Shown: positions 1-8,781, numbered from the stretch's first letter. The stretch: DNA of 39,103 nt from Methanomicrobia archaeon DTU008 (GCA_001512965.1 LFRW01000036.1:1-39103); one strand, 5' to 3'. The notes: generated from the letters alone by a model not told the origin. A program made the numbers and translations.

Positions 1-9
1 TATTAATAT
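1..9 (+). promoter_or_regulatory. TATA box of the flavoprotein gene
   Basis: TATTAATAT is the first thing in the window, centred 36 bp before the ATG at 41. This predicts a transcript start near 30 and a leader of about 10 nt. The upstream BRE is outside the window. Confidence 0.5.
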
Positions 10-40
10 CAACTGGAGCATGCCTCAAAATTGGTAGAAC

Positions 41-1396
41 ATGGGCAAGAAGATCGTGGTTGTGGGCTCGGGCGCGGCGGGCATGACCGCCGCATCGGCA
101 GCCAGGGAAACGGACCCCAAGGCCGAGGTGACGGTATTCACCGAAGAGGAGCACATCGCATACTCGCCGTGTGCCATACCTTTCGTGCTGGAGGGAAAGA
201 TAACGGACTTCGCCTCCATCGTGATGCACGATCCAGAGTTCTACCAGAGGGAGCGGAACATCACCGTTCGGACGAAGACCTCCGTGACATCGCTCAACGA
301 TCAGGACAAGACGCTGACGCTGTCCACCGGCGAGACGGTGGCGTACGATTCCCTGATCCTCGCGACCGGCGGAAAGGTGTTCGTACCTCCCGTGGAGGGA
401 GCCGATCTGCCTGGAGTGTACAAGGTTCGCACCATCGCCGACGGCATGGAGATACAGAAGGCGATGAAGGACGCCAGGAGCGTGGTGGTGGCAGGCGCGG
501 GCGTCATCGGGCTGGAGATGGCCGTCGCCCTCAGGCATGTCGGGCTGGACGTCACCGTCGTTGAGATGTTCCCACAGGTGATCCCCCGCATATGCGACCA
601 AGACATCGCGCAGATGGTCCAGTCATACTGCGAGAGCCTGGGCATCAAGTTCGTGCTGGGCACTCCGATCGGCTCCATAAAGGGGGAGGGCAAGGTCTCG
701 TCGGTCATGGCCGGTCTTACGGAGATCCCCTGCGACATGGTCATAATGGCCACGGGGGTCCGGGCGAACCTGGACCTGCCAAGGATGATCGGGCTTGAGA
801 TCAGCCCCCTGGGCGCGGTCCGCGTATCGGCGACCTTGCAGCCGTACAAGCGCGGGCGCCTGGTCCCGTCGATATATCTCGCCGGTGACGTGATAACCTG
901 CGAGAGCGCCGTTGCCCCCGGGCCGACGATGAGCCAGCTGGGCTCCACCGCCGTAAGGCAAGGCCGGGTCGCGGGCATCAACGCCGCCGGCGGCTATGCC
1001 ACGTTCCCTGCCGTCGTCAGCCCATGGATCTCCAAGGTCGGCGACATGCAGATCGCCGGTGTTGGCATGTCCTCCGGCCTCGCAGCCTACTACGGGCTAG
1101 ACGTGGTGGTCGGCCGAGCCTCCGGCCTGACCAGGGCCAGATACTATCCCGGAGGGACGCGCCTGGAGGTCAAGTTGATCGCCGACCGGGAGAGCCATCG
1201 CATCATCGGGGCCCAGATGGCGGGCGGCGAGGAGCTCAATGGAAGGATCAACTGGATGTCGGCCGCCATCCTCAGGAACGTCACCGCAGAGGAGTTCGTG
1301 ACCGCGTTCGAGAACGCCTATTGCCCCCCGACCTCGATGGTCAAGGACGTGGTGAACATGGCGGCCGAGGACCTGGTCAAGAGGTGGATGGCTTGA
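41..1396 (+). CDS. CoA-disulfide reductase / NADH oxidase-like FAD oxidoreductase
   Basis: A 451-residue flavoprotein of the pyridine nucleotide-disulfide oxidoreductase class, single-cysteine branch (CoA-disulfide reductase, NADH oxidase, NAD(P)H:polysulfide reductase). Visible are the FAD Rossmann motif GSGAAG (residues 9-14), the redox cysteine C44 in AYSPCAIPF, the NAD(P)H motif GAGVIG (152-157), an FAD-contacting YLAGDV motif near 280 and a C-terminal dimerisation domain. The family reduces CoA disulfide, persulfide or polysulfide, or O2, through one active cysteine plus FAD. A second cysteine (C428, in AYCPPTSM) lies near the C-terminal segment that approaches the active site of the partner subunit in this family. 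Length is normal. The stop overlaps the start of a MoaD/ThiS-like gene, which favours a sulfur-related substrate over O2, but the sequence alone does not fix the substrate. Confidence 0.85.
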   Translation: MGKKIVVVGSGAAGMTAASAARETDPKAEVTVFTEEEHIAYSPCAIPFVLEGKITDFASIVMHDPEFYQRERNITVRTKTSVTSLNDQDKTLTLSTGETVAYDSLILATGGKVFVPPVEGADLPGVYKVRTIADGMEIQKAMKDARSVVVAGAGVIGLEMAVALRHVGLDVTVVEMFPQVIPRICDQDIAQMVQSYCESLGIKFVLGTPIGSIKGEGKVSSVMAGLTEIPCDMVIMATGVRANLDLPRMIGLEISPLGAVRVSATLQPYKRGRLVPSIYLAGDVITCESAVAPGPTMSQLGSTAVRQGRVAGINAAGGYATFPAVVSPWISKVGDMQIAGVGMSSGLAAYYGLDVVVGRASGLTRARYYPGGTRLEVKLIADRESHRIIGAQMAGGEELNGRINWMSAAILRNVTAEEFVTAFENAYCPPTSMVKDVVNMAAEDLVKRWMA

Positions 1397-1674
1397 CGAG
1401 GGTGCTGTTCCGCACCTTCGGACCCCCTGCAGCCGTCATCGGCATCAATCAGATGGAGATGGCCTTCGAGGGGAGCACGGCAAGGGACCTCCTGAGGGAG
1501 CTGGAGGCAAGGTATGAAGGATTAGGCAAGTTGCTCCATCCACGGGGCGAGGAGTTCTCCGACCTTCTGTACCTTTTGATAAACGGCAAGAACATGCTAA
1601 GCCTCGACGGGCTCGACACCGCCGTGAGCGATGGCGATGTGGTCTCCCTCCTGCCGGTCACGGCGGGCGGATGA
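1393..1674 (+). CDS. MoaD/ThiS-family sulfur-carrier-like protein
   Basis: A 93-residue ubiquitin-fold protein beginning TRVLFRTFGPPA and ending TAGG. The C-terminal Gly-Gly is the thiocarboxylate or adenylation site of MoaD, ThiS and archaeal SAMPs. The chosen start is TTG at 1393. It follows GAGGTG with 6-nt spacing and overlaps the TGA of the flavoprotein gene, and it yields the usual first beta strand; GTG at 1402 is the alternative. In this family the tail is adenylated by an E1-like enzyme and carries sulfur to molybdopterin, thiamine or tRNA, or is conjugated to proteins. No E1, MoaE or ThiG gene lies in the window, so its pathway is open. Translational coupling to a persulfide-reductase-like enzyme suggests a shared sulfur role. 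Confidence 0.78.
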   Translation: MTRVLFRTFGPPAAVIGINQMEMAFEGSTARDLLRELEARYEGLGKLLHPRGEEFSDLLYLLINGKNMLSLDGLDTAVSDGDVVSLLPVTAGG

Positions 1675-1822
1675 GGCGACATCTAGAACGAGCGGTCTTG
1701 CATGATGAGGAGAGGACGCAATCCCTTGAGCGGGCCCGCCCACCATCCTCTTCGGCATGATCGCGTGAATTCTCGATAAGGATCACCAGCCCCGCCGGCA
1801 GGGGCCCCAGAAGGTGAAGTTC

Positions 1823-1829
1823 TTTATAA
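1823..1829 (+). promoter_or_regulatory. TATA box of tyrS
   Basis: TTTATAA centred about 31 bp before the tyrS ATG. The predicted transcript start is about 1851-1853, leaving a leader of about 5 nt. The rest of the spacer 1675-1856 shows no gene. Confidence 0.6.
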
Positions 1830-1856
1830 GTCCGGCAGTATGTTGGAGCGGTTCAC

Positions 1857-2903
1857 ATGGACGTCGAAGAGAGGTACCGCCTAGTATCCAGGAACGCCGA
1901 GGAGATCGTGACAGAGGAAGGGCTGAAGAAGCTTCTGGCCGAGAAGGAGTCTCCCCGTGCATATATCGGATTCGAACCATCCGGACTGGTGCATCTCGGC
2001 TGGGCCCTGGTGGCCTCAAAGATCAAGGACCTGATCGACGCCGATTTTGACGTCATCATCTTCATGGCCGACTGGCATGCGTACATCAACGATAAGCTGG
2101 GTGGCGACATAGAACGCATTCAGCTATGCGCAAGGTACATGCAGGACGCCTTCGAAAGCCTTGGAGTTCCAAGGGACAAGGTCACCTATGTCCTTGCCTC
2201 CGAGATAATGGACTCCACCGAATACTGGAGCAAGCTCATGAAGGTGGGCAAGGTCACATCACTGTCGCGGGTCAAGAGGGCCATGACCATCATGGGGCGG
2301 AAGGAGGACGATGCCGAGCTGGACTCCTCCAAGTTCCTGTACCCCCTCATGCAGGCCACCGATATCTTCCACATGGACATCGATCTTGCCTACGCCGGTC
2401 TGGACCAGCGCAGGGCGCACATGCTCGCCAGGGAGGCGGCTGAGAAGCTGCATTGGAAGGTACCGGTCGCACTCCACACACCCCTGCTTCCTGGCCTCCA
2501 GGGCGGCAACCGCATGGACCCCATCGCCAACAAGATGTCGAAGAGCCACCCTGACAGTGGCATCCTCATCCATGATTCCCCTGCGGACATCGAGCGGAAG
2601 ATCAAGAAGGCGTTCTGCCCTCCAGAGGTCGAGGGCAACCCTGTCCTGGCCCTTGCCAACCTCATCCTCTTCCCGAGGCTTCAGCAGTTGATCATCGACC
2701 GCCCGGAGAAGTTCGGAGGCAGGCTGGTGTTCAATAGCTACGAGGAACTGGAGTCGACCTACCTTGCGGGAGGCTTGCACCCGATGGACCTGAAGAACGG
2801 AGTGGCCAGGGCGCTGAGCGACGTATTGGCACCATCTCGCAAGTACTTCGAGGATCACCCTGAGAACTTCGAGGCCCTCAAAGCCTCCTTCGGGAAGAGC
2901 TAA
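1857..2903 (+). CDS. tyrS: Tyrosyl-tRNA synthetase
   Basis: A 348-residue class I aminoacyl-tRNA synthetase that charges tRNA-Tyr in the cytoplasm. YIGFEPSG (36-43) leads into the HIGH-type signature HLGW (46-49). DQRRAHMLARE (about 183-193) is the archaeal/eukaryotic TyrRS helix, and the class I loop is KMSKS (226-230). The closely related TrpRS lacks this combination. Length is slightly above the approximately 306 residues of Methanocaldococcus TyrRS. The start is fixed by the TATA box 31 bp upstream, giving an essentially leaderless message. Its 3' end overlaps the convergent DHH phosphoesterase gene by 4 bp, so the two mRNAs should be complementary at their 3' ends. Confidence 0.95.
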   Translation: MDVEERYRLVSRNAEEIVTEEGLKKLLAEKESPRAYIGFEPSGLVHLGWALVASKIKDLIDADFDVIIFMADWHAYINDKLGGDIERIQLCARYMQDAFESLGVPRDKVTYVLASEIMDSTEYWSKLMKVGKVTSLSRVKRAMTIMGRKEDDAELDSSKFLYPLMQATDIFHMDIDLAYAGLDQRRAHMLAREAAEKLHWKVPVALHTPLLPGLQGGNRMDPIANKMSKSHPDSGILIHDSPADIERKIKKAFCPPEVEGNPVLALANLILFPRLQQLIIDRPEKFGGRLVFNSYEELESTYLAGGLHPMDLKNGVARALSDVLAPSRKYFEDHPENFEALKASFGKS

Positions 2904-3877
2904 GCGGGTTCATTCCCCGCTTCAGCGCGTGACGCGTCCCTGAGCTCCCGGAGGAAGTCCAGGGCACGGGACATGCACATGTTGAGCACCGCTTCGACGT
3001 CGCCTACGCCTGTCAGGCCAGCGGCTCCGGCGTGCCCTCCCCCGCTGTTGTCCGTCTCACCGCCGACCTCATCGAGCAACCTTCCGAGGTGCAGGCCTTT
3101 TCGGACGATGTCCTGCTTGGCCCTGGCGCTTATCCGGAATCTTTCATCGCGCTGGGAGCCGACGAAGGCTACATCGGCGCCGGCCATGATTATCGCCCGG
3201 CATACCGCGCTCTCGTGGGCGCTCCCTTGCGATATCGCGGCTATGCGTTCCCCTATCCTTTCGAACCTGAGCCGCTGGGCGCCCTTCAGCTGGGAGACCC
3301 TTTCAGACACGTCCGATTCCATCTCGGTGAGGTCCATGACCTCGTCCATGCTGATGCCTGCCTCCCGCAGCACCATTGACATGCTGTCCAGCAAGGCGGG
3401 GTTGGCGAAGCGGAAGTGGCCGCTGTCGGTCAACATGCCGGCGGCCAAGGCCAGCCCGGTGTTGCGACCCACGACATGACCCGCGGCGTGCAGAATATCG
3501 AGAACGATCTCGGCGCAGCTTCGTCTGCTCTCGTCGATATATTGAAGTGGAACCTTCCACTGGCCCGTAGGTGCGTGATGATCTATGACCACGGACACGC
3601 TGGCGCCATCCACACCCACCTGTTCTGGCGAGGAGGAGTCCACGGCGATCACGAGGTCGAATCCCTCCAGGTCCACCGATTCCTCGATGACGATGGATAA
3701 TTTTGTCGCCACCATCTTGGAGACCCGGTCCATCCCCCCGGGCGCTGCGATGGTGACCTCTCCGAACGCCTGCTGTATGGCGAACGCGCTCCCCAGGGCG
3801 TCCGGGTCGGCATTACTGTGCAGTAGGACGACCTTATGTCCTGGGGCCTGTAATGCCTGAACTATCTTTAGAATCAT
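2900..3877 (-). CDS. DHH-family phosphoesterase (RecJ/NrnA-like)
   Basis: A 325-residue protein of the DHH/DHHA1 superfamily. In order are HSNADPDALGS near the N terminus (metal motif I), a VDSSSP aspartate motif, DHHAPTG (the signature motif III) and GGGHAGAAG near the C terminus, which is the DHHA1 substrate-binding loop. Members cleave short RNA or DNA, pAp or cyclic dinucleotides with Mn2+; no extra PAS, CBS or OB domain is visible to choose among these. I place the start at ATG 3877 because an ATG at 3901 sits inside a TATA-like stretch (AAATATGCTAT) about 25 bp upstream, and MILKIVQAL is a natural N terminus. The gene lies 52-75 bp after pfdB on the same strand and could also be read from that operon. 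Confidence 0.85.
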   Translation of the reverse strand: MILKIVQALQAPGHKVVLLHSNADPDALGSAFAIQQAFGEVTIAAPGGMDRVSKMVATKLSIVIEESVDLEGFDLVIAVDSSSPEQVGVDGASVSVVIDHHAPTGQWKVPLQYIDESRRSCAEIVLDILHAAGHVVGRNTGLALAAGMLTDSGHFRFANPALLDSMSMVLREAGISMDEVMDLTEMESDVSERVSQLKGAQRLRFERIGERIAAISQGSAHESAVCRAIIMAGADVAFVGSQRDERFRISARAKQDIVRKGLHLGRLLDEVGGETDNSGGGHAGAAGLTGVGDVEAVLNMCMSRALDFLRELRDASRAEAGNEPA

Positions 3878-3952
3878 CCCTGGAGCGTATGGGTATAGCA
3901 TATTTGGCAGTTTCTAGAAAATCGTTGGTTGGGGTTTGGAAGGGAAATGGTT

Positions 3953-4321
3953 TCAGAAGGCCTGTCCGCCCTGCATGGCTGGACCGAACGCCTTGCTGAT
4001 CTGTTCCTGGAGTTGCTGGTAGCGCTCCCGGAGACCTTTTTCCTGGCGATCCAGAGCCTTCACCCTTATGTCCATGGTCTCCTTGCCTTCCTCCATCTCC
4101 TTGAGCAGTTCATCCTTGCTCTTGGCCTTGATGAGGAGGGAACCGACGCTCTTGTACACCGTGACATCGGCAGGAGCCTTGTTCAGCTCTTCGATGGTTC
4201 GCTGCATCTCCTTGAGCCGGATGTCCATCTGGTACTTTTGACTGACGAGCGCCTGAAGTTGCTGCTGCAACTGCTGGAACTGGGCGATCTGATTCTGGAC
4301 CTTGGGGCTCAATTCATTCAT
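3953..4321 (-). CDS. pfdB: Prefoldin beta subunit
   Basis: A 122-residue, mostly helical protein with two long coiled-coil arms (Gln-rich NQIAQFQQLQQQLQ at the N terminus; DRQEKGLRERYQQLQEQ at the C terminus) around a short beta-hairpin region near KSVGSLLI. This is the archaeal prefoldin beta design; four beta and two alpha subunits form the jellyfish-shaped chaperone that hands unfolded proteins to the thermosome. The start is ATG 4321, 6 nt after a GGTGA site; an in-frame GTG at 4330 is less likely. It overlaps the end of pcc1 by 8 bp, which implies translational coupling, and is the last gene of the exosome array. Confidence 0.92.
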   Translation of the reverse strand: MNELSPKVQNQIAQFQQLQQQLQALVSQKYQMDIRLKEMQRTIEELNKAPADVTVYKSVGSLLIKAKSKDELLKEMEEGKETMDIRVKALDRQEKGLRERYQQLQEQISKAFGPAMQGGQAF

Positions 4322-4556
4322 CCTGTTCACCTACCATGTTGGAGATCTGCTCGGAGATCTCAATCCATCTTAGATATGAGTTGAGGGCGGCCCGAAGCGC
4401 TCCGAGGTCTGATGCCTCCACGTTCAGGGCAATGTCTCCGTCATCGCGGGACAGTTCGACCCGCGTTCGGGGGATCTCCCTCCCCACCTCGGGGGAGAGC
4501 GCGCCCATTAAGGCTGTTGCGTGCGGGGTGGCCAGCCTAAGGGTTGCTCGTGGCAT
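4314..4556 (-). CDS. pcc1: KEOPS complex subunit Pcc1
   Basis: An 80-residue protein matching the small Pcc1 family: an N-terminal strand (ATLRLATPHATAL), a central strand pair (RTRVELSRDDGDIALNVEA), then a helix DLGALRAALNSYLRWIEI. Pcc1 is the dimerising subunit of KEOPS, which makes the t6A37 modification of ANN-decoding tRNAs with Kae1, Bud32 and Cgi121. Its place between rpoP and pfdB is the standard archaeal one. The gene starts 3 nt after the rpoP stop. Kae1 and Bud32 are not in the window. Confidence 0.82.
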   Translation of the reverse strand: MPRATLRLATPHATALMGALSPEVGREIPRTRVELSRDDGDIALNVEASDLGALRAALNSYLRWIEISEQISNMVGEQDE

Positions 4557-4559
4557 CCC

Positions 4560-4694
4560 TCACCTTGGCTTCACGATCTTCTTGATGTTGGGCCTTTCCT
4601 TGTAGAAGATCTTTGAGCCACACTTCTCGCATTGTTTGCCGACAGTGTTGATGTTCGACCTTATGCGTTCATCGCACTTCCCGCACTTGTACAT
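4560..4694 (-). CDS. rpoP: RNA polymerase subunit P (Rpo12)
   Basis: A 44-residue zinc-ribbon protein starting MYKCGKCDERI, with a second pair in QCEKCGSKIFY and a basic tail ending IVKPR. This is the short archaeal Rpo12/RpoP (Rpb12 homologue), which contributes to the RNA polymerase assembly platform. The CxxC-n-CxxC ligands and size fit exactly. The start is ATG 4694, 2 nt after the rpl37ae stop; a GTG at 4700 is an alternative. Confidence 0.9.
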   Translation of the reverse strand: MYKCGKCDERIRSNINTVGKQCEKCGSKIFYKERPNIKKIVKPR

Positions 4695-4696
4695 GT

Positions 4697-4978
4697 TCAC
4701 TCACCTTGTTCGGTCTCTTCAACGCCAGTCCCGGCGGATATGGATGCCGGGGCCTTCTTGGACACCGGGCTGTAGGCACCTGCTGCGAACTTGGCGTCAC
4801 AGGTCCTGCACTGCCAGATGCCGCTGCTGACTCTCTTGACCCCTTCGCGGTGGCAACGGGGGCACTCGTGGTTGGCGGTCCGCATGCTGTCGATGTGGCG
4901 GACCCTGTTGCGTACCACGACGCCGTAGCGGGTACCGAAACGGCCGGAGCTTCCTACTTTCTCGGTTGACTTGGACAT
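4697..4978 (-). CDS. rpl37ae: 50S ribosomal protein L37Ae
   Basis: A 93-residue zinc-ribbon ribosomal protein (eL43). It starts MSKSTEKVGSSGRFG, followed by a basic patch RYGVVVRNRVRHI and zinc ligands CPRC and CRTC around residues 40-62. The start is ATG 4978, 5 nt after a GGTGA site overlapping the rrp42 stop region; GTG 4987 is in frame but lacks spacing for that site. The C-terminal extension beyond the zinc ribbon, rich in Ala, Ser and Glu, is slightly longer than usual. It sits between the exosome ring subunits and rpoP, as in many archaea. Confidence 0.93.
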   Translation of the reverse strand: MSKSTEKVGSSGRFGTRYGVVVRNRVRHIDSMRTANHECPRCHREGVKRVSSGIWQCRTCDAKFAAGAYSPVSKKAPASISAGTGVEETEQGE

Positions 4979-4983
4979 GTTTA

Positions 4984-5757
4984 TCACCCAATGATCTCTC
5001 TTAGGCCCTTGCTCAGACGCAGTGAAGTGTCTATTATGCTCTTGACCTCATCCAGCGTCAGAGCGCCGGCGAGCCCCTTCTGCATTGCCCTCAGGTCACC
5101 GTTCTCATCGGTGGTGACGCTCAGGCGAGCATCTGCGACCTTTTCTTCGTCCAGAGTCGGGTCGAATAATATAGAGTTTTCTATCTTCACGGCGGTGGTC
5201 TGAATGGGGAAGTGGCTCAATGGCATGGGATAGTTCTCCCCCTTGCCGTGCTCCTCTGCCGGAACGATGGTGTTCTTCAGAGCGGCGACCGCACCGTAGA
5301 AGCAGGCGTCGAACAGGTTGCCATCGTAGTCGAGGACATAGATGTCCACGAAGTTGATCCATACCTCTTCGCCCTCCACGATGCACAGCTTCTGAAGGTC
5401 TATCATCTCCGACTCCCGAATGCCGCGGTCGATGACTCGAGCGAGTTCGATGGCGGAGGGGTCTGGAGGTCCCGACTCGAACGTGGGGGATGCAAGCGGT
5501 ATGAGCTCGGCATTGGTGGTAAGAACGCCACGGTCAGGGGTGTCGGCGAACGGTGAGCCGATGTCCATCTTGACGCCGACGACCACGTCGGTCCCTCCGA
5601 CCTTCACCCTGGCAGAGCCCTGGGCGCTCTCGATGATCCCTGTTTCAACAATGATGGGCCTGTATTCGTCCGCAGCCCGGCCATCCATCCTCCTGCCCAT
5701 GCTGAGCAGCTTGTGGATATGTCCTTTCTTGATCTGAGATATCACATCTTCTGACAT
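4984..5757 (-). CDS. rrp42: Exosome core subunit Rrp42
   Basis: A 257-residue RNase PH-fold protein. The N terminus GRRMDGRAADEYRPI is typical of Rrp42, and the ring subunit fold runs through the full length. In the archaeal exosome three Rrp41-Rrp42 pairs form the hexameric ring. Rrp42 is catalytically inactive but helps bind RNA and shape the Rrp41 active site. The motif DLNKEED seen in the neighbouring Rrp41 is absent here, as expected. The gene begins 2 nt after the rrp41 stop. Confidence 0.95.
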   Translation of the reverse strand: MSEDVISQIKKGHIHKLLSMGRRMDGRAADEYRPIIVETGIIESAQGSARVKVGGTDVVVGVKMDIGSPFADTPDRGVLTTNAELIPLASPTFESGPPDPSAIELARVIDRGIRESEMIDLQKLCIVEGEEVWINFVDIYVLDYDGNLFDACFYGAVAALKNTIVPAEEHGKGENYPMPLSHFPIQTTAVKIENSILFDPTLDEEKVADARLSVTTDENGDLRAMQKGLAGALTLDEVKSIIDTSLRLSKGLREIIG

Positions 5758-5759
5758 TT

Positions 5760-6527
5760 TCAGGCCTCCTCGTCGGACGAATCATCCTCGCCGGCGTCCC
5801 CGCCGCTCATGGCATAGCGCCGGCGAAGGGCATCCTTCTGCACCTCATAGATCTCCTGGCAGGCCTTCTTCGCATATCCCAGTGCCTTGTCGACCTCTTC
5901 CATGGTCATGTGGCCGTCCATCTGCATGAGCAGGACCTCTCCAGTCCTTGGTATCATGGCGATGGGAAGGTCCGCACTGCCATAGTTGTCCTCCTCCTTG
6001 TTCAGGTCCAGGACGATCTGCCCATCGGCCTTCCCGACCGCTACGGCGGGAACCAGGTCCTTCATCGGGATGCCGGCATCGGCCAGCGCGACCGATGCGG
6101 CAGTCAGGCCGGCTACCCTGGTGCCTGCGTTCGCCTGCAGCACCTCGATGTAGACGTCTATCGAGGTTCTGGGGAAGTTTTCGGTGAATACGACATACTC
6201 GAGGGCCTCGGAGATGATCTTGGATATCTCTATGGACCTGCGGTCCGGACCAGGCCTCTTCCTGTCGCTGACCGAGAATGACATCATGTTGTACTTGCAC
6301 TGGACGATGGCCTTTGCAGGGTTCTGCATGTGGCGGGGGTGGCACTCCCTCGGTCCGTACACCGCGGCAATGATCTTGTTCTTTCCCCATTCCAGGTAGG
6401 CGGAGCCATCCGCCCTCTTCAACACTCCCGCCTCGATCTTGAGAGGTCGCATCTCGTCCGCTTTGCGACCGTCGATCCTTATTCCGTTCTCGTAGATAAG
6501 TTTGATATCACTAGGTGTTCCTGACAT
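5760..6527 (-). CDS. rrp41: Exosome catalytic subunit Rrp41
   Basis: A 255-residue RNase PH-fold subunit with phosphate-dependent 3'-5' exoribonuclease and tailing activity. It shows the N-terminal [15 protein letters not shown], the phosphate/RNA-binding arginine segment [11 protein letters not shown], and the catalytic-side motif [17 protein letters not shown], whose acidic residues correspond to the active-site aspartates of archaeal Rrp41. The acidic C-terminal tail ([12 protein letters not shown]) is a small extension. The start is preceded by GAGGT at a good distance. Confidence 0.95.
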   Translation of the reverse strand: MSGTPSDIKLIYENGIRIDGRKADEMRPLKIEAGVLKRADGSAYLEWGKNKIIAAVYGPRECHPRHMQNPAKAIVQCKYNMMSFSVSDRKRPGPDRRSIEISKIISEALEYVVFTENFPRTSIDVYIEVLQANAGTRVAGLTAASVALADAGIPMKDLVPAVAVGKADGQIVLDLNKEEDNYGSADLPIAMIPRTGEVLLMQMDGHMTMEEVDKALGYAKKACQEIYEVQKDALRRRYAMSGGDAGEDDSSDEEA

Positions 6528-6537
6528 ATGATCAACC

Positions 6538-7239
6538 TCATTCTGAACCGGGGGATGTCTGCTGCGTCACGCCCTCCAGGTATTCCTTCACCCTCTCGGT
6601 GAGCCCGAACGAGTGAGCATCCTCTTCGATCATCTGTATGGCCTTTATGGCATGCATTATGTTGTCGACCTCGCCATCCAGCCATATCCTTCCGTTCTGG
6701 CCCACGAATATGCGGCAGTTCGTATACCCCTTTATCATCTGGATCATGGAGCCGCTCTTTCCGATCACCCTCGGGACCTTGGATGGCGATATCTCCACGA
6801 TCTGCCCATCCTGGAGCTTCCTCAGCCCCTGGTCCTTCATGGTGACCTGAAACCTCATCGTCTCGTCGACCATGAGGATCTTGGCGAGGATGACATCACC
6901 CACGTTCATGTACCGCGCCGTGTCCCCGAACTCCACCCTCCAGGGGACCTCATTGACATGCAAGGGGGCGGGGTGGGGAGCGTTGATATCGATAAGCCAG
7001 TTCGATGGACCGATGTCCTCCACCTTTCCGATCACACTGTCCCCGACACAAGGGATGTACCTCCCCCCCATGGGGATGATGTTGACGTAGTTCGACTTGA
7101 TCGTCTTGATGCCGAGGATCGCCGCGTATATCTTCCCATCCTCTACATAAGTCCCGGCGCCCGGTCTTAACTTATCACCATCCAGGAGATCCCCTGGCAT
7201 AACGATCTCCCGTTCTTGTCTTGAATTGTCATTGTTCAT
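6538..7239 (-). CDS. rrp4: Exosome RNA-binding cap subunit Rrp4
   Basis: A 233-residue cap protein with an N-terminal domain opening [10 protein letters not shown], a central S1 domain (about 65-140, around [13 protein letters not shown] and the segment [11 protein letters not shown]) and a KH domain whose loop reads VIGKSGSMI (about 165-200). Three copies sit on the Rrp41-Rrp42 ring and feed RNA into the pore. No Csl4 gene, the alternative cap, is in the window. It has its own likely promoter in the 97-bp gap after SBDS, and GGAGAT 7 nt before the ATG. Confidence 0.95.
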   Translation of the reverse strand: MNNDNSRQEREIVMPGDLLDGDKLRPGAGTYVEDGKIYAAILGIKTIKSNYVNIIPMGGRYIPCVGDSVIGKVEDIGPSNWLIDINAPHPAPLHVNEVPWRVEFGDTARYMNVGDVILAKILMVDETMRFQVTMKDQGLRKLQDGQIVEISPSKVPRVIGKSGSMIQMIKGYTNCRIFVGQNGRIWLDGEVDNIMHAIKAIQMIEEDAHSFGLTERVKEYLEGVTQQTSPGSE

Positions 7240-7280
7240 ATGTTATCTCCATCTACAAATGTCTGGATCGGACTACTGTG

Positions 7281-7292
7281 GTTTTTATATTT
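7281..7292 (-). promoter_or_regulatory. Internal promoter (TATA) before rrp4
   Basis: On the minus strand AATATAAAAAC lies about 47 bp before the rrp4 ATG. The predicted transcript start is near 7260 with a leader of about 20 nt carrying GGAGAT. It would let the exosome half of the array be expressed apart from psmA-SBDS. Confidence 0.5.
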
Positions 7293-7336
7293 CAATGGGT
7301 CTTGTCGCGGAAACATGTTTTAAGACTTAATATTAT

Positions 7337-8041
7337 CTAGATTGCCCCCTTCAGGATCTTGGTCTCCACTTCGCCTTTTGTGAGCTCGTTGAGCCTGCCA
7401 AGAAAATCATCGCGAAGGCCCGCAGGCAGCTCTATGACACCGATCCACGAACCACTTGAATGCCATTCCTCCTTGGTGACCTTTCCCGACTTGTTGATGA
7501 AATCATAGCATCTGCCGTACTGGTCACCGCTGAGGCGCACCGCGATGCGCACTTTGTCGAACCTTATTGGCATCAGGGGGCGGAGGACCTTGAGAACGCC
7601 CTCCACCTGTGATTCCGCCGATTTGAATGGGTCGATATGCACCCTCGCTTCCTCCATGGCGGCTTCGATGCGAGATGGAGGGTGAGGGGCACCCGTCTGG
7701 GGATTGATGGCGTTTCGAGCTATGATGTTCACCACCCTGAGCCTCTTGCTCTCCTGCATCTCCTTGCGCTGTTGGGTGGTGAGCTGTACCTCGCCCTTGA
7801 GGATGATCTGCCGGGCGACCGACAGGGGATCGATCGTCCCGAAGACCTCCTTTATCTTCTTATCTTCAGGCCTGGTACCTTTCTTGGCATCCCGGAAGAT
7901 CTCTTCGATCACCATATGATCGGACAGGTCGACCTCCTTGCCATCTCGGACGAGGTTGACGACCCGAGGATCGATCAAGATCTCGAAAGTCTCGCCGTGC
8001 GACTCCAGCCTTGCGATTATGGCGTCGTCGACGTCGACCAT
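7337..8041 (-). CDS. Ribosome maturation protein SDO1 (SBDS homologue)
   Basis: A 234-residue member of the Shwachman-Bodian-Diamond family, matching the archaeal length. The N-terminal FYSH domain (about 1-90) contains [17 protein letters not shown]; the helical middle domain has [15 protein letters not shown]; and the C-terminal ferredoxin-like domain has [16 protein letters not shown]. In eukaryotes SBDS with EFL1 releases eIF6 from the 60S subunit; in archaea it is thought to act with EF-2 homologues on late 50S maturation. It starts 17 nt after psmA and is part of the conserved proteasome-exosome array. Confidence 0.95.
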   Translation of the reverse strand: MVDVDDAIIARLESHGETFEILIDPRVVNLVRDGKEVDLSDHMVIEEIFRDAKKGTRPEDKKIKEVFGTIDPLSVARQIILKGEVQLTTQQRKEMQESKRLRVVNIIARNAINPQTGAPHPPSRIEAAMEEARVHIDPFKSAESQVEGVLKVLRPLMPIRFDKVRIAVRLSGDQYGRCYDFINKSGKVTKEEWHSSGSWIGVIELPAGLRDDFLGRLNELTKGEVETKILKGAI

Positions 8042-8058
8042 CTCTGCTCAGGCCCCGC

Positions 8059-8781
8059 TCATTCTTTGTTGGCCTTCGTGACCAGGTCCTCGACCTCCGA
8101 ATCGTCGAGGCGGCGGAAGTTTGATCCCATCCTTACCACGCCTATCTCGACGGATTTGGGGTTGAGGTTCTCTTCCTCGGTGGCCTTCTTCAAGGCCTGG
8201 AGCCCTAGGACGATGGCATCTTCCATCTCCATGCCTTCCTGGTAATGCTCCTCGAAGACTTCCATGACCACGTTGCGGCCGGCTCCGATGCTGCCCGCCT
8301 TGTAAGAGACGAGGGCTCCGGAGGGGTCGGTCTCGAAAAGATGCACACCCTGGTCGTCCACGCCGGCCACGAGGAGGGCGGTCCCGAACGGTCTGACGCC
8401 GCCATACTGTGTGTAGTTCTGCTTGTAATCGCAGATCCTCTTGACCAGCATCTCAACGCTGATCCTCTCATCATAAGTGATCTTGCTTATCTGGGCGGTC
8501 ACCCGGGCGTTGTCCACCAGGACCCTGGCGTCAGCGACCAAGCCAGAGGTGGCACAACCTATGTGTTCGTCGATCTGGAATATCTTCTCGATGGATTTGG
8601 GCTCCATGAGCCTGCTGGCTATCCTCTTGTCCACTATGAGGACCGCTCCATCCTTGAACTTCAGCCCGACGGTGGTCGTGCCCCTTTTGACCGCTTCCCT
8701 TGCATATTCTACCTGGAAGAGTCTTCCGTCTGGCGAGAACACGGTGATGGCCCGATCATATGCCATTTGTCCTGGTTGCAT
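8059..8781 (-). CDS. psmA: Proteasome alpha subunit
   Basis: A 240-residue alpha-type subunit of the 20S proteasome. MAYDRAITVFSPDGR followed by LFQVEYAREAVKRGT is the alpha-subunit signature helix H0 region. No catalytic N-terminal threonine is expected, since the proteolytic beta subunit lies elsewhere. The C terminus is acidic and lysine-rich. GGAGTG precedes the ATG. It is the first gene after a 200-bp promoter region and is followed closely by SBDS. Confidence 0.96.
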   Translation of the reverse strand: MQPGQMAYDRAITVFSPDGRLFQVEYAREAVKRGTTTVGLKFKDGAVLIVDKRIASRLMEPKSIEKIFQIDEHIGCATSGLVADARVLVDNARVTAQISKITYDERISVEMLVKRICDYKQNYTQYGGVRPFGTALLVAGVDDQGVHLFETDPSGALVSYKAGSIGAGRNVVMEVFEEHYQEGMEMEDAIVLGLQALKKATEEENLNPKSVEIGVVRMGSNFRRLDDSEVEDLVTKANKE

